A stretch of DNA of 64,000 bases from [Phialemoniopsis] sp. UDSM-2020. Taxonomy: Eukaryota > Ascomycota > Sordariomycetes > Thyridiales > Thyridiaceae. Made by a program: the position numbers and the translations under genes. The DNA is taken from NCBI GenBank assembly GCA_018873225.1, contig JAEILZ010000004.1:434001-498000 (forward strand), written 5' to 3'. Each line of letters starts with the position of its first letter. The stretch's first letter is position 1. Positions 23,296 to 35,933 of the stretch are shown in pieces. The notes under the pieces are model-generated. The model was not told the DNA's origin. It saw only the letters and a program-made list of their open reading frames with translations, and searched no databases.

Positions 23296-25019
23296 ATGTT
23301 TTCCCCCAAGATACGCAGGCGCAGGCCGACATACTGGCTCCTGGTCCTCCTCACAATAGGCGTGTTCCTCAGCCTCCGGTCGCGCTTGCGTACGCCTGTG
23401 GGCATGCCGGCACAAGTGCTACTGAGCATGCCACCGAGACCGACAGCGACCCCACCAGCGCCCAAGAGGTCCGCGGCGCACCACCTGCGCTCACCACGAC
23501 TGCTCAACTTTTGGGAAGAACTGCAAGAAACAATGAGCATGTTCAACGCGAGTATTCCGCCGATCAAGCCGTTCAAGCCCGCCGATGTGGACGACCTTAG
23601 CGCCAGACTAGCCAAGGACGTGCTACGGCTCAGCTTGATAAACATGGAAGAGGATGATATAGAAGCGATGCAGCAGTCTCACGACGCTTTCATTCTCTCT
23701 CTCGAGGCGCTTGCCCCGAAGCTTCCCGTTTGGAGGGGGTCTCGCGGCATCGTCATGACTGCTGGAGGTAAGCGCAGTAATAGCAACACTCATCACCACT
23801 GATCTGAATCACTAACAAGTGACCAGGAAACTACCTCGGCGTAGCCATCACATCGATACTCATGCTCCGACGCTCTGGCTCGACACTCCCCGTCCACCTC
23901 TTCCTCGACACATACGCCGAGCGCGACGACCACCTCTGCGACATCATCTTCCCGCGGCTCGGGGTGGAGTGTCTTATCCTCGAAGACCTGCTCGCTGACC
24001 TACCCGAGGTGAAACACTTCCAGTACAAAGTACTCGCGATGGTCTTCTCCCCCTTTGAGCAGATGCTCTTCCTCGACTCGGACGCCTGGCCCATCTACGC
24101 GCCGGACAGCCTCTTCGACCGTGCGCCGTTCACGACGCACGGCTTCATTACGTGGCCTGACTTTTGGCCCAACACGGCATCGCCGCTATACTACAAGATC
24201 GCGGGGATTGAGCAGCCCAACATCGTGGTGCGTCGGAGCTCGGAGTCGGGGATATTACTATACAACAAAGCGTCGCACGCCGAGAGTCTGCTGCTGTCGC
24301 TATACTACAATTGGTACGGACCGGATCGATACTATCCGCTTCTGTCGCAGGGCGCGATCGGCGAGGGCGATAAGGAGACGTTTTTGGCGGCCGCTATGGT
24401 CCTGGATCAGCCGTTCTGGGATGTCAGGACCCCGATTGCGGTCGTCGGCCGCACGATCAACGGGACTTATGAGGCGGCCGCGATGAAGCAAGCGGATCCA
24501 GCGGACGACTACCGCATTCATCGGTCTACCGCCGCGGAGGACCACGGCGGGAAGGGGTATCTCGATGAACAGTCGAACGACGACTCGAAGAAGGAGTCGA
24601 AGGGCAAGGCAAAGGACGAATCAGACGATACGTCGAAGAGCTCATCGAAGAGCACATCACAGACTACCTCGACAGCACCGACGAGTACGTTGGCGAGTAG
24701 AATCAAGCGCACATACAAAGAGCCATCTCGGCGTGCGGATACGCTGTTTATGCATCACAATCTGTTCAAGATGGACATGAGAGCCGTCGGCAAGGTGGAC
24801 GACCCCATGTTTCACAGGAACGAGAACGGGTCGCTCGAGCGGCTGTGGGGCCCGGAGGACAAGCTTGTCAAGGACAGCGGTTTTGATGTCGAGCGTGCGC
24901 TGTGGGATGTGGTTTTGTCGACCAACTGCGGTTCGACACTACTGGGAGAGTGTTCGAGGCTTCGTCGGTTTTACGATGAAGTGTTTGTTGATAAGCCAGG
25001 CCTTGCGAACCAATCATGA
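23296..25019 (+). CDS. GT71-type alpha-mannosyltransferase
   Basis: Two exons (23296-23767 and 23827-25019) encode 554 residues. A basic N-terminus precedes one membrane segment (about residues 12-28, YWLLVLLTIGVFLSL), the type II topology of Golgi glycosyltransferases. The catalytic part shows GxxxxxGG...NYLGVAITSILMLRR, the DxD metal motif Asp241-Ser-Asp243 in LFLDSDAWP, then ESGILLYNK, GDKETFLAA and a late FMHHNLFK, matching the Mnn1/Mnn2 family. It likely adds alpha-mannose to cell-wall glycoproteins. A Ser-, Lys- and Asp-rich insert of about 60 residues (near 24560-24715) interrupts the catalytic region and is unusual. Whether the linkage is alpha-1,2 or alpha-1,3 cannot be told. Confidence 0.88.
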
Positions 25020-25546
25020 CGCGACATGATTCAGGGTATGGACTAGACGACTACCATTGCATTGTATTGGGAAATAATAGTAGGGAGCGAAGGGTCCAGG
25101 AATGGGTTCTTGGATATCAAGAGTTGTGGACTTCACATCCGCCATCCGTTTCAAGGCGAGTAGAAATTATCTCTTAAACCAGAACCTCTGGTGCATTCCC
25201 ACAAGCTACGCGCTACCGATAGGTCCTCTCATGTCACGTCGACAAACTACTTAGATCGATGGAAATACTGACAGAGATTCATTGTTCCAAAGACCTCAAT
25301 CTTACCGCAGCCATGTTGCTTGGACCTGCAAGACCCAAGAAAACGGTATGCGTCAGCTTAACCTCACACTAGGGTCACAAGAGCACAAATCCACACCTTA
25401 TGATAGTCGTACTTTAGTCAGAAGATAACGCAGATTCGTTTGTCGATGTGGTTCAGGAGCCAAATCCTTAGCATATGCTTTGAAGACACGAAATAATAGA
25501 GGCCTAGTGCTACATCCAATCCGAATACTGCGGCGCTAGCTAATCT
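25020..25546. other. Intergenic region between convergent genes
   Basis: Nothing recognisable. It lies between the 3' ends of the mannosyltransferase and the Clr5-ankyrin gene and should hold both polyadenylation regions. Confidence 0.5.
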
Positions 25547-28500
25547 TCAAACTAAATCACCCGCGAGAGAGAAGTCCCCGAAGCAGCCACAACGATCGAG
25601 GAATTCTCCACAACCACTGCAGCTCAGGGAGCTGATATCCAGGGTGCTGATATCCAGAGACTGCTGTTGTCCTGCAAGCCAAGAGATACCCTGATTTGGT
25701 GTGCCGGTCTGGTCGACATTGGTTGTATAGATATAATCCATGGCCAGCGTTGCACGATTTGTTCCTGAGGTCCGAGTCTCAGAATTGGAGGATTCATCAA
25801 ATGGTATTTCGGCACCAGGAATCTGCAAAAAGCTCGCAGAATCATTGGCTGAAATGTCAGTGATCTCCAAAGGAGCAATGATGTAGTGAGCATGTGCATT
25901 CGCAAATAGACTGTCCTCCAGCGTGTTGATTTTGTCCCAGTCCATGTCGCTATTTGGTGCTTTGGCATTCATCACGGATAGGTCTAGCGCCTGGCTCTGT
26001 TCGTTTTCAAAATTGTCACCAACGACGCCAAAAGGAGGGCTAGAAATATCACATCTAGAATCCCCAGTAGATGACAAGATTCGGTCAGTCAGTGAAGAGT
26101 TATCTCTGGCCTCCCAAGCCGGTAAAGGAGTGCCGTCTTCTTGAGACACAAGATCGTCGAAGTCTGGTTCGCAGCCAGGATCCACCCATGTATCAGGAAT
26201 ATAGAACTTAGGTTCTGTAACGATATCTTCCTCGTCGTAAATCTGCTGGTCTTCAGGGGTCCACGGTCGGTGATCTCTCAACGCCTTTTCTACTCCTTGA
26301 AACCCGCCCCGGATGGCGAGAATGACTGCGCGAACATACTGGCGCCGATGATCACCCTCTGTGGAGGTTCTTGATTGCAGGAGAAACTGTGTCATAGCAA
26401 GGCGTCCATGTTCTGCTGCTCCTTCCAAAGCCGTTCGACCATAATGCCAGTCAGCTGGTGCATTACAGTCCGCTCCTAGGTGGACGAGTCTTCGTGCAAT
26501 CGCAATGAATCCCTGAGCTGCCGCAATTTGCAGTGCTGCCGCATTCGCGTGGGCGCCATTCTCAACCAGGGCCTCGACAATATCGATATTTCCCACTTCA
26601 ACAGCCCACTGCAGTGCCGTCCGGCTGTACTCGCAGAGTATGGAAGAATCAATTAATACTTGTTTGTTGACCAAACCACGTCCAAATCCTTCATTTGGAT
26701 TTGCGCCCATAGTCAGGAGCCATTTGACTGTCTTCAGATTTCCCTTCCTGCAAGCAGTATGTAAGCACGAAGATTTATCGTGACCTCGGATATTACCGCC
26801 GTGAGCAACCAGAACTTGAAGCATTTCGATAGATCCGCATTCTGTGGCGGACAGCATTGCTCTAGCATTTGGCTTTATACCACAAGAAAGCAGATACAGG
26901 ACTGCATCTAGGGAGCCCGAATCAATGGCCCATTCAAGCGCGTGATTAGCTTGCGAGTGCTTGCAAGCCTTGCGAAATAAGGTCGTATTACGCCATTCCC
27001 AGGTCGACTGATCAACAGCGCATTTTTTGCGGAGCGGTATATCTTTGGTTTTCTGAGTTGGCAAGGTCGAGTCGAAGATTATACCGCATTGACTGATGAG
27101 GTCCTGCAACGATTTCGACCCTCCGCAGATTGCAAGCACAAGTGCGGTACCTTCATTGGCACATGGTGAAGCAGCAGCCTTTCGACGACATAGGATTTCG
27201 CTGACCAGGCCAACACAGCGAGGGTCCTCAGGCATGATAAGCGCTCGGTGGACAGCGCAAACGAGTCCGATACAGTCGTACACATTTGGATAAGCTTCAA
27301 GTATGAAGTGTGCATACGTCAGTCCAGTCTCGTCTTCATCCCACTCCCATAAGGCATAACCTAAGAATGAGGTGTATGCTTTGTCATCAGTCTTATCGTA
27401 GCCGTTCTTGGCACAAGTGTATGGATAGGGGGTTCCGAGGAAAAGCATCCGTCGAATTGTGTTCGCGCCAATGTGGGAAGAGCACAATCCCAATCTGAGA
27501 TCGTGAGACGAGGGTTTGACTCCCAAATCCAACAGCTCCATGACAAGCTTCTCGTTGCCTCTTCTTATCGCCCTCGATAGTGCTTTGTCAATTGACGCGC
27601 CGTACTGGTGGAGGACCTTTATAATCTCGATCGCATCCCTTTCAGCAGCCTCTTCGATCGGGGTCGATTCGTAACGAGATTGGTAGTAACTTGGGTCGGT
27701 CCCCAACGCTAGCATCTTGTCAATGATAAGCAGAGCCTCCATTTGGGTGTTCTCGTAATGCATTGCCATCACGATGGGAGAACGCCTAGATGATATTTCG
27801 AACTGTTGTAACATCATTGACGCTTTTTCAGCAGTCATCTCAACTGGCCATTCTTCATATGCCGCTACCATAGATGCGCATAGAAGAAAAGGCTGTAGAG
27901 AAGGAGGGATATCCAAATCGCACAGATGAGAGAGTAGTTGTCGAACGAGTCCAAGTCTAGCTTTGTAAAAATGACATTCCCAGAAGAATGCAAAGATTTC
28001 GCTTCGTTGCTCCGTGTAAGAGTTGCTAATGAACTCCCAAACTTCATCCTCCATGATCCAACAGCCACGTATAGCCCAAAGTATTCTGAGTGGTCTATGC
28101 TTGCGGAACCATGGGGGCTGAAAAGTCGCGCCGTGTTCAAAGAGGACCCTGGCCAAAGGAAGACATTTTTTCCCCAACGCGATAATTATGGGCGGAATGT
28201 GCTGAACATCATAATGGACTCGGATATCATACTGATGATATGCGCGTCTGAGCTCGGTGTCCGACGTTGGACAATTCGGGTTAACACCCGCTTTGAGCAT
28301 AAATTTGACCGTATCAATGTCTAAATTTCGGACTGCACTTTGAAACAGTGCGTTGGCCAGTGCAAAGGCCGTCGAATCCGGTGAGCTGCAAAGTCTTTTG
28401 AGCCACGAAAACTCCTTCTTCGCGATAACGCACAACCCGTGAAGTATGTCATCACTGGGGTATAAATCTGTGGTATTGTTCGCGATTGCGAACGCCATAA

Positions 28501-29446
28501 TTGCAAGTACAGAACTTGCGGTATTATGATCATTGTCAAGGGATTTGGCAATAAAGATCTCGTTCATCTGGGATTGACAGCTCACTGTCCGATGGGGCAT
28601 AGATAGTAACATAGTCTGGCATAGCTTCGGCTTGTCTTTGACATACGTCTGCTTGTAAAAAGAAAGAATGTGGGTCGCAACTTGAGAAGTTGAGTTAGTA
28701 CTTTAGGCTTGTTCATAGTTCGGATGTCGCAAAGTCTACCTACTATCGCTGAACTTTTGCACAAATCGAGAGATGGCCAACTTTTCTTCCCAAGGTGAAT
28801 CGTATTTGCCCCGGAAAGATTGCAAGCCTTGATGTATGCCGCTATTCTCCAACGAGGGGGACAGAGCCAAGGTTTGCGGTGTCGGAGATCGTATGACAAT
28901 GCTGTTGTCCTCCCTAGAAACGAGACCCTCTCTGTGGTCGGACCCTGCAAAATTGTTTCGACGCATCAGTTTCTGGTAGTAGAATCACAAGGCTGTAGAT
29001 CCTGGGGCATTGACCTAACTTACCATGCTGCCTAAATTCGGGTTTGTCAGTCAATCTTGGGACATTGAGTCGTTTCAGAACCCGTTGCAGCTTGCGTGGG
29101 CTCAGAACCCGGCCATTCTGAATGACAATACTCTCTTTCTTCATTAACGCTCGGTCATGGAGGGTTTGTGCTGCGTGGGCCAAGCTAGGCATTCCGTTCT
29201 GCAAAACGTATTTCCCAACATTCCATTTCTTCAGCCACTTTCTGTATTGCGGTACTCTAGGCAATCATTAGCTCATGAATTTCGGAGTCCGGATGTTACT
29301 CACGTTGCTTCGAGGGTATACTTTGTGTTGATTTGTCTGATCACGGCCTCCAATGGAAGATTCTGTGTGACGTAAAGGCTCAGAATCTCTTCCTTCAGAG
29401 GCCCCAACCTACGGCCGTGCTCTCTTGATGTGTTGTGTCGGTGCAT
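25547..29446 (-). CDS. Clr5-domain ankyrin-repeat protein
   Basis: Four exons (29446-29304, 29256-29024, 28944-28744, 28680-25547) give 1236 residues. An N-terminal Clr5 domain reads LGPLKEEILSLYVTQNLPLE and, across the first intron, YRKWLKKWNVGKY. This helix-turn-helix-like domain is found at the start of many fungal ankyrin and TPR proteins. The last exon holds about 12-15 ankyrin units, clearest between residues 560 and 950 (DAVLYLLSCGIKPNA, LHTACRKGNLKTVKWLLTMG, TALQWAVEVGNIDIVEALVE, TALEGAAEHGRLAMTQFLLQ). Intron 3 uses the GTAGGT donor at 28743 and the CTCAAG acceptor at 28681, the pair that keeps frame. An upstream in-frame ATG at 29626 would add 60 residues. Coding DNA is AT-richer than in the flanks. 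Function is unknown, possibly a nuclear scaffold. Confidence 0.8.
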
Positions 29447-30140
29447 AATGTTCCCATCCAGAGTGAAAGGACTGTCACCAAATGTTCTTTTTGACTGGAA
29501 ATGCAAAGATCTGTCGGAGGCTCGACCAGGCTGAATCGTTGTTCGCAAAAGAGAAAATACGATGTGTACGCGAGAGCAGCAGCCCGCGTTTATCATTCCA
29601 GGTGGGGTTCGTATTGGCCCCTTCATGATTGGCTAAAACCAAAATGTCTTTTGGGCATGCAAGGATAGGGAGAGGTGTGAGGAAGACGACACGTCATGGG
29701 GCTAAAATCAAGCCACCATGGCTTCTGATTGGATGTGTTCAGAATGTCTAATGCATTCAGAGGTGAGGCAACAGCATCTGGTCAGCCTGAGCTGCGGCCA
29801 GACGGCACCCATTGACTTGACTGCATATGGTGCGAAGCCACTACTGATTGGAGGACTGGTGAATTGTCTTTTGCTGCGAATGTCACAGAAAACCTTACCG
29901 TGATTGGATAAATCAAGAATTGTCTTTTCGTGTGATATTTGATTCGAAGATTCACAAATGTCTTTTGACATGCCGAGCAGTGCTATCATGATGAATAAGT
30001 GAAGGGTTGTGCAGGAGTCCAGGCCTGGACAAACGTATATAACGGGCCCTAGTGAGGGTCAGATTCGGGATGAAATGCTTTGCACATCTTCCCCAAACCT
30101 CACTCCTGAATATCATTTTTAAGAAGTCGAAATTGGTACA
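29447..30140. other. Divergent intergenic region
   Basis: Separates the Clr5-ankyrin gene and the hypothetical gene at 30141. No coding sequence was recognised except the possible N-terminal extension of the Clr5 gene up to 29626. Confidence 0.45.
30036..30042 (+). promoter_or_regulatory. TATA box of the hypothetical gene
   Basis: TATATAA lies 99 bases before the ATG at 30141. It is a well-placed core promoter signal and is part of the reason for accepting that reading as a gene. Confidence 0.45.
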
Positions 30141-30689
30141 ATGACATCGAATTCGGTAAGTGGCAGAAATAGGAAACAACTCCACGTCGGGGGTATCTCT
30201 GACTGTTCATCGTCGAGTCAGCGAACCTCGAAACACCAACCGCGGTCTCGTCAATCTGGACCAGATTCCCAATCTGAACGAGCACAAACCACTGCAAAGA
30301 CAACCACACGACGAGTGACGAACCCGACTGAGTCCACCGGCCGTAGCAAGGTCGGCCCTCCCACCGAGAACTATCCTGCCGTCTCTCATGAACAAAACAT
30401 TGATCGCGTCTATGGCAAACAAAGTACTGGAGCTCAGTATCATTTAGCACCGAGGGCATCTCACACCTCTGTGTGTCTCGACAGGTGGCTGCAGCAAGCT
30501 ATGACTGACGAACCATACCACACAATTGGTTCCGTTCAGATATACGGACCAGTCACGTGTGACCTCGATCCAGTCCAAGCCCAGGCAGCCTCCAGCCTTG
30601 ATGTGAACGTCTCTCCTGAAGTGGAGGGTCCAAAGTATCAAACCGCCGGGGAGTGGCCGACTTCTGGATTGCTTGGTGGAACAGAGTGA
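30141..30689 (+). CDS. Hypothetical Ser/Thr/Gln-rich protein
   Basis: Single uninterrupted reading of 182 residues, not recognised. The first 80 residues are polar and probably disordered (rich in S, T, R and Q). The second half has SVCLDRWLQQAMTDEPYHT, which could form a helix, and ends GLLGGTE. No signal peptide or membrane segment is present. Evidence that it is real: length, a TATATAA element 99 bases upstream, and the good start context acaATGac. It has no known domain, and chance cannot be excluded. Confidence 0.4.
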   Translation: MTSNSVSGRNRKQLHVGGISDCSSSSQRTSKHQPRSRQSGPDSQSERAQTTAKTTTRRVTNPTESTGRSKVGPPTENYPAVSHEQNIDRVYGKQSTGAQYHLAPRASHTSVCLDRWLQQAMTDEPYHTIGSVQIYGPVTCDLDPVQAQAASSLDVNVSPEVEGPKYQTAGEWPTSGLLGGTE

Positions 30690-31590
30690 AGCGTGGTAGT
30701 TTGGAAGGAGTTTATGCTTTCAAAGCATCCATGTACACTGGCACTGGGTTGAACATCGCCTGGCAAGAATGCTGTTGACCCTTTTGAGTTATACTGTCTT
30801 CACGTTTTCTCTGCTTATGTTGCTCTCTCTTTAATTTCTCCTTCCATTCCTTTTTCATCACTTTCTTTTCACGTTTCCCCTCCTGAGATGTTTCGTTGCA
30901 TGAAGAGACCATGGAAAGAAACTGGACGGAAAGGTATCGGTAGCCGCGGGAACTTCAAGCACACTATTCGATTCTGATTTGATTTTTTGTAATTTGTACC
31001 TGAGACTACTAGGCCGTGATGTTGTCGCAAATCCCTGCGAAATTGCACTTGGACTTTTTATCAAGCCACAGATTTGAATCCATGGACAGACACCGTATTC
31101 AGTTGAACGTATTCAGTTGAAATGGCTAATCTTCGTCCCCATTTTGTGTACTGATCACTCTGAAGACTCCGAGGCAAGACTGATAGGATGCTGCTCTTAA
31201 GATAGATGTCTGGCGGTTAACGAATGTAATTACTTTAAAAGGTGAACTCTTGGATTTTCCTCGGACTAACCTGATGGGGCGGTATGTTTCGGGTGGTGGG
31301 GTGTCATGCATTGGCCAAGGCAATGAGTGGGCTTCGTGCTGTGAATCATAGTGCTTTCATCCACTGACTTTGCTGCTTAAACATGGCCGAATCAATGGGC
31401 ATCGGCCGCTACCGTCAAATAGGGTATACATGGTACTTCCACTGCCCACTTCCGGGCGTCAAATGACGACGATCCCGGGCCACGCGCTGTTCTTCTCTTT
31501 TCGTCTTGATCTGTCATTAGATGACGAGATTCCGACATCTTTCCAACCTCGAATATTCTAAGACTGACCTGAAGTACCGTATTGAACAAT
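30690..31590. other. Intergenic region of 0.9 kb
   Basis: No gene supported. A Lys-rich minus-strand reading (30712-30912) is low-complexity. A perfect 14-bp tandem duplication is listed separately. Confidence 0.45.
31094..31121. repeat. 14-bp perfect tandem duplication
   Basis: The unit cgtattcagttgaa occurs twice head-to-tail (31094-31107 and 31108-31121) in non-coding DNA before the GMC oxidoreductase gene. It looks like a recent slippage or a duplicated site. Confidence 0.7.
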
Positions 31591-33527
31591 ATGACAGCGT
31601 TGAACGTCTCGGACGTTTTTGACTACATTGTAGTTGGCGGTGGCACAGCAGGCCTGGTTGTAGCTTCACGTCTCACTAAAGACCCAGACGTGACCGTTCT
31701 CGTCGTCGAGGCCGGACCGGATAACACATCCGATCCCCTGGTTCTGACCCCTGGTCTTCTTCCTGCCCTTTATGGTAACGACAAGTATGACTGGGATTTC
31801 CATTCCACCCCTCAAGTAAGTCTCGCGAGGTTGTTGAAAACGATTTGAACAGCTCGAAGCTGACATATGCACAATAGCCGACGCTGAACAGCCGTACCAT
31901 CCCGCTCCCCGGGGGGAAGATGCTGGGCGGAAGTTCAGCTCTGAACCTGATGCTTACTGCGTGGCCGAGTCGCGGCATCATCGACGCGTGGGGGGCACTG
32001 GGCAACGAGGGGTGGAACTATGATGCTCTCGAGCCGTATCTGCGCAAGTTCGCCACGACGCACAAGCCGAGCGACGCAGCGAGAGAGGTGTCCCGCTTAG
32101 ATGACAGCCAGTACGATCCCGCAGTGTCGGCAGCCGAGTCGGGACCACTTCAAATATCGTTCGGCGATGCGTACAACGCCACTCATGCGGCATGGGCCGA
32201 TACCTTTGCCAACTTGGGGTTGAAGATGTCCAGCGATCCGCGGAGCGGTGCTGCAATCGGCGCGTTCCAGAGTCCTGCAACGATTGATCCTGCTACCAAC
32301 ACTAGGAGCTACTCTGCCAGCGCCTATCTGACCGAAGACGTCCGTAAGGGCGGGAACCTGTCTGTCATGACGGAGACGATGGTCAGCAAGATTATACTTG
32401 ACAATTCTGGCGAGGGCGAGCCGGTGGCCACAGGTGTAGTGATCCTGCCAAGAAATGGTGATGAAAAGACCGTCAGAGCACGGAAGGAAGTCGTACTGGC
32501 TGCTGGTGCACTGAGGACACCACATCTCATGGAGCTTTCTGGTATAGGAGGCAAGAAATTGCTAGCGAAGCACGGCATCCCAGTGATCGTTGACAATCCC
32601 AACGTCGGCGAGCACATGCAGGATCATCCCTCGCTGCTGATTTCCTTCGAAGTCGCTGACGGTGTGCCGTCGGCCGACTTCTTCCGCGATCCGAGCATCC
32701 TACAGGGCGCGATGGCACAGTATCAGGAGAACCACACGGGTCCGCTGGGTCAAAACGTCTTGACTTGTGCCTACGCGCCATTGATTGACAGGGAGGGCCC
32801 TCTCGATGTCGATAGCCGCAGGGCTCTTCTTGAAGAGCATCTGTCTGCTGCTGCAACCTCTGACATGCCCAAGCCAACTTCTGCGGCCCGCGACCTAGAA
32901 CACAAGGTCATGAAAGCCCTCCTAACCAAGCCAGATGAGCCCGGCGTTCAGTATGTCCTGTTCCCGAACCAAGCCACCATCGCTCCCCACCCAAAGCACC
33001 TGGGTGATCTTATGGTCGCGCTCGAGCCCGAGAACTTCATCTCGTTCCAGGTCGTCCTCAACCACCCCTTCAGCCGCGGCTCCAGCCACATCCTCTCGGC
33101 CGACGTCGCCGACAAGCCCGCCTGGAACCCCAACTACAGCGCCGAGGCCGTCGACCTCGAGATCCTGGCCCGCGCCGTGCGTTTTATCGAGACTTTCATC
33201 GAGACACAGCCATTCAAAGGGATCCTCCGCGAGGGCGGCCGCCGTTTACCGAACCTCCGGGCCGACGACTTGGAGGGAGCACGCGATATTGTGCGCCAGT
33301 ACCAGGTTTCGGAGTTGCATCCGACGAGTAGCGCGGCGATGCTGCCACGCGAACTGGGTGGTGTCGTGGATCATCGCCTACGGGTGTATGGGGTGCGCGG
33401 TCTACGCGTTGTGGACGCCAGTGTGTTCCCGCTGGAGCCACTGGGCAACATTCAGACTACTGTGTATGCGGTTGCTGAGAGAGCAGCTGATTTTATCAAG
33501 GAAGATCGGAAGTCCACTTCTGTTTAA
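31591..33527 (+). CDS. GMC oxidoreductase, intracellular type
   Basis: FAD-dependent glucose-methanol-choline family enzyme that oxidises an alcohol or sugar. Two exons (31591-31815 and 31878-33527, phase 0) give 624 residues. The Rossmann motif GGGTAG is at 16-21, then EAGP, PGGKMLGGSSALN (GMC signature 1), AAGALRTPHLMELSGIG (signature 2), and the active-site region with His556 (HPTSSAAM) and Asn599 (LGNIQTT). The usual HPTGTCAM pattern is changed to HPTSSAAM but the His stays. No signal peptide is seen, unlike the neighbouring GMC gene. The donor GTAAGT and acceptor AATAG are clear. It is convergent with the second GMC gene. Confidence 0.92.
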
Positions 33528-33752
33528 GTGGACGAAAGAATTGGGATATGATACATATTAACATAACTCCGAAAGCATTTCAACAGCAGATCAGAAACAT
33601 GCAACAAAGCAGACGTTGATGATTTTCAGTGATGCTGAGACTAATATCTGTGACCAGCTGAGAGCAAGGATGTTGCCGTGATTTGCCCCAAAGCTAGTCT
33701 ATGCGGAGCTACCACTTGGTTCTGAACAGTCCCGGCATCAGGCTGACCCAGT

Positions 33753-35933
33753 TCAAGCATCGCCCATGATGACGTGGAAAGCCTTGCGACTGATCACGTA
33801 TGTGGCACCGACGGGGAAGCCGCCCATAGCCCGGACAAAGACAGACCCGTCAACAACACGCAAGCCGTCAACGCCATGAACCTTGAAGTCAGGCCCAACA
33901 ACCGAGGTCTCCATCGCATCAGAAGCACCCATTCGGCAACTGCCCTGGACATGATGGCTCCAAGTGTGGTCCAGGATGTGCTGACGCAGGGGGCGGTCAG
34001 ACGGCGGGTCAATGACCTCGAAGGGCGCATAGGGTTCTCCCATCGACTCAATGACACTCATGTAGTGCTCGATGCCCTCACTCAGGGCCTGGAGGTCCGT
34101 CTCGGTACCGTTTTGGAAGAAGTTGAGGTTGATCTCCGGCATCTGACGTGGGTCGGCGGAGCGAAGTCGAACAGTGCCGGTCGGGTTCTGGTTCTGCATC
34201 TTGACGACGGCGAAGAAGAGCGACTCTTGCGGCCACTCCACCTGGCTGTAGCCGGGGTAGTGTCCGTCGAAGACGCCGCCAGCACCGCTGAAGACGATGA
34301 GATCCGTGTCGTTGTTCTCACTTTGGCTGGAACGGAAGAGAGAAAAGATCGGGGCTGCGCCCTCGCCGTAGAATCCATAGCCTTGCTCCCACTGTGCGAG
34401 GCACGGGTCGCTCTCGGGAGTGCCGGTGGGGTCGAACTGACATCCTGCGGCCGGGCTGTTCTCCCACACCTGCGACGAGAGGACGTTGATTCCGGCCTCG
34501 TAGTTGTCTTGCAGATATTCGCCCTGCGACGAGTCAGTAATAGTACCAAGAGACCGCTTGGAGATAGCGACTTACCACTGCAGGTAGATCGACAACAACG
34601 GGAATGCCATGTTCTTCGAGTTCGGCTCGGGGACCAAGACCACTAAGCTTCAGGAGCTGAGGTGAGTTGAACGCACCACCGGCGACGATGACCTCCTTTC
34701 TCGCTTTGACAATCTTCTTTTCGCCATTGTCTTCCGCATTGTACCGCTGGTCGGCCTCGTACAAACCTTCGCCAGCAAGATACTCAACCGCATATGCTTT
34801 CGGCTTGCCGCTAGAGGCGTCATCACGCATCAGGATCTTCGTTGCGAGGCTATGTGTTGACAGCGTAAGCGGGTATCGGGACGATCCGTCATCGTTGCGA
34901 GCGTTGAGAGTCTCCGTGATGATGTTCCAGGGGCTGCTCCGGCGGCGATGCTCGTCGATGTGTAGAGGAATTTGGTACATGCCGGGAATGGCATAGCGGT
35001 CGGCGTCAGGACGGTTCAGGTCGCGCTCCATAAGTTCAACGACTTGCTCGACGGAGGGATCTTGCACACCGTCGGTGGATTCGATGGCGTTGCTGACAAG
35101 TCGGAGGATACCGGGACGGTCAACGACGTAGGAGATGTTGTTGCGGTTCGTCTACTCTGCTGTCAGCCCGAACCGTACTAGAGATGTCACGAAAGGATGA
35201 CGGGGATGAGTTTACAGAGATGTAGCCATCGAAGCCATGGCCTGATGTACCCTCGGGGACGTATGTGTTCCGCTCAAGCTCTTCAAAGTACTGTCGCATG
35301 TTCTCTGCTCTCCAAGACTCATCTCCGGTGGCCTCGGCAATGGTGTTCCAATCGGCATCAGGTGGCAGCACAACGTTCATGGCGTTTGCGATAGCAGAGC
35401 CGCCAACCGTCGCGCCGCGGGGGTAGTAGATGCCCAGCCTAGAATGGACAAGATTAGACCAGTCATTTGTGATTGAGATGCGGATGGTATGCTTACGGCG
35501 TCGCATCCTCTGGTGGTTCAAGTCCGACATAGTACGATGCATTGCTTAGTCGGTACGTGAAGTATCGGTCTCGGCGAGCTTGGGTTTCGTTCTGATAGTG
35601 AGATACGAAGAATTGCCAGGACATGTCCGGGGCTTCCGAGTTCGCGTCAGCCCTGAAAGATGTATGTTAGCAATGACTGACTGCTCTGGTCCTCTGTCGG
35701 GTGTTGGGTCCGTGCGCAGCCTACCATGTTGGGACTTGCTGCAACAACTCGTCGCCGTGATTGCCTCCAGCTTCGATCAGGAACACAGTCTGGTTCGCGC
35801 GAGCCAAATTTGCACCAAGGGTGCCTCCGCCAGGTCCGCTGCCAATGATCACATAGTCGTACTCTTCACCGCAGGATGCAGGTGCAGCTACGGCTACACT
35901 GCTCAATAGAGCAAGAGAAAGAACAGCTTTCAT
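33753..35933 (-). CDS. Secreted GMC oxidoreductase
   Basis: Five exons (35933-35725, 35652-35497, 35438-35216, 35151-34576, 34523-33753) give 644 residues. A signal peptide (1-17, MKAVLSLALLSSVAVAA) is followed by the FAD motif GSGPGG at 31-36. PRGATVGGSAIANAMN and AGGAFNSPQLLKLSGLGP are the two GMC signatures. The C-terminus holds His578 and His579 in SHHVQGSCRMG, the active-site segment. The final catalytic position, usually Asn or His near the end, reads GGFPVGATYVIS and is not obvious. It is predicted to be extracellular and to oxidise an alcohol, possibly producing hydrogen peroxide. It lies tail-to-tail with an intracellular GMC gene of a different subfamily, so this is not a simple tandem duplication. 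Confidence 0.9.

Noticed and set aside
30712..31064. Lys-rich minus-strand readings
   Set aside because: Low-complexity sequence from a pyrimidine-rich tract, with no supporting start or partner exon.
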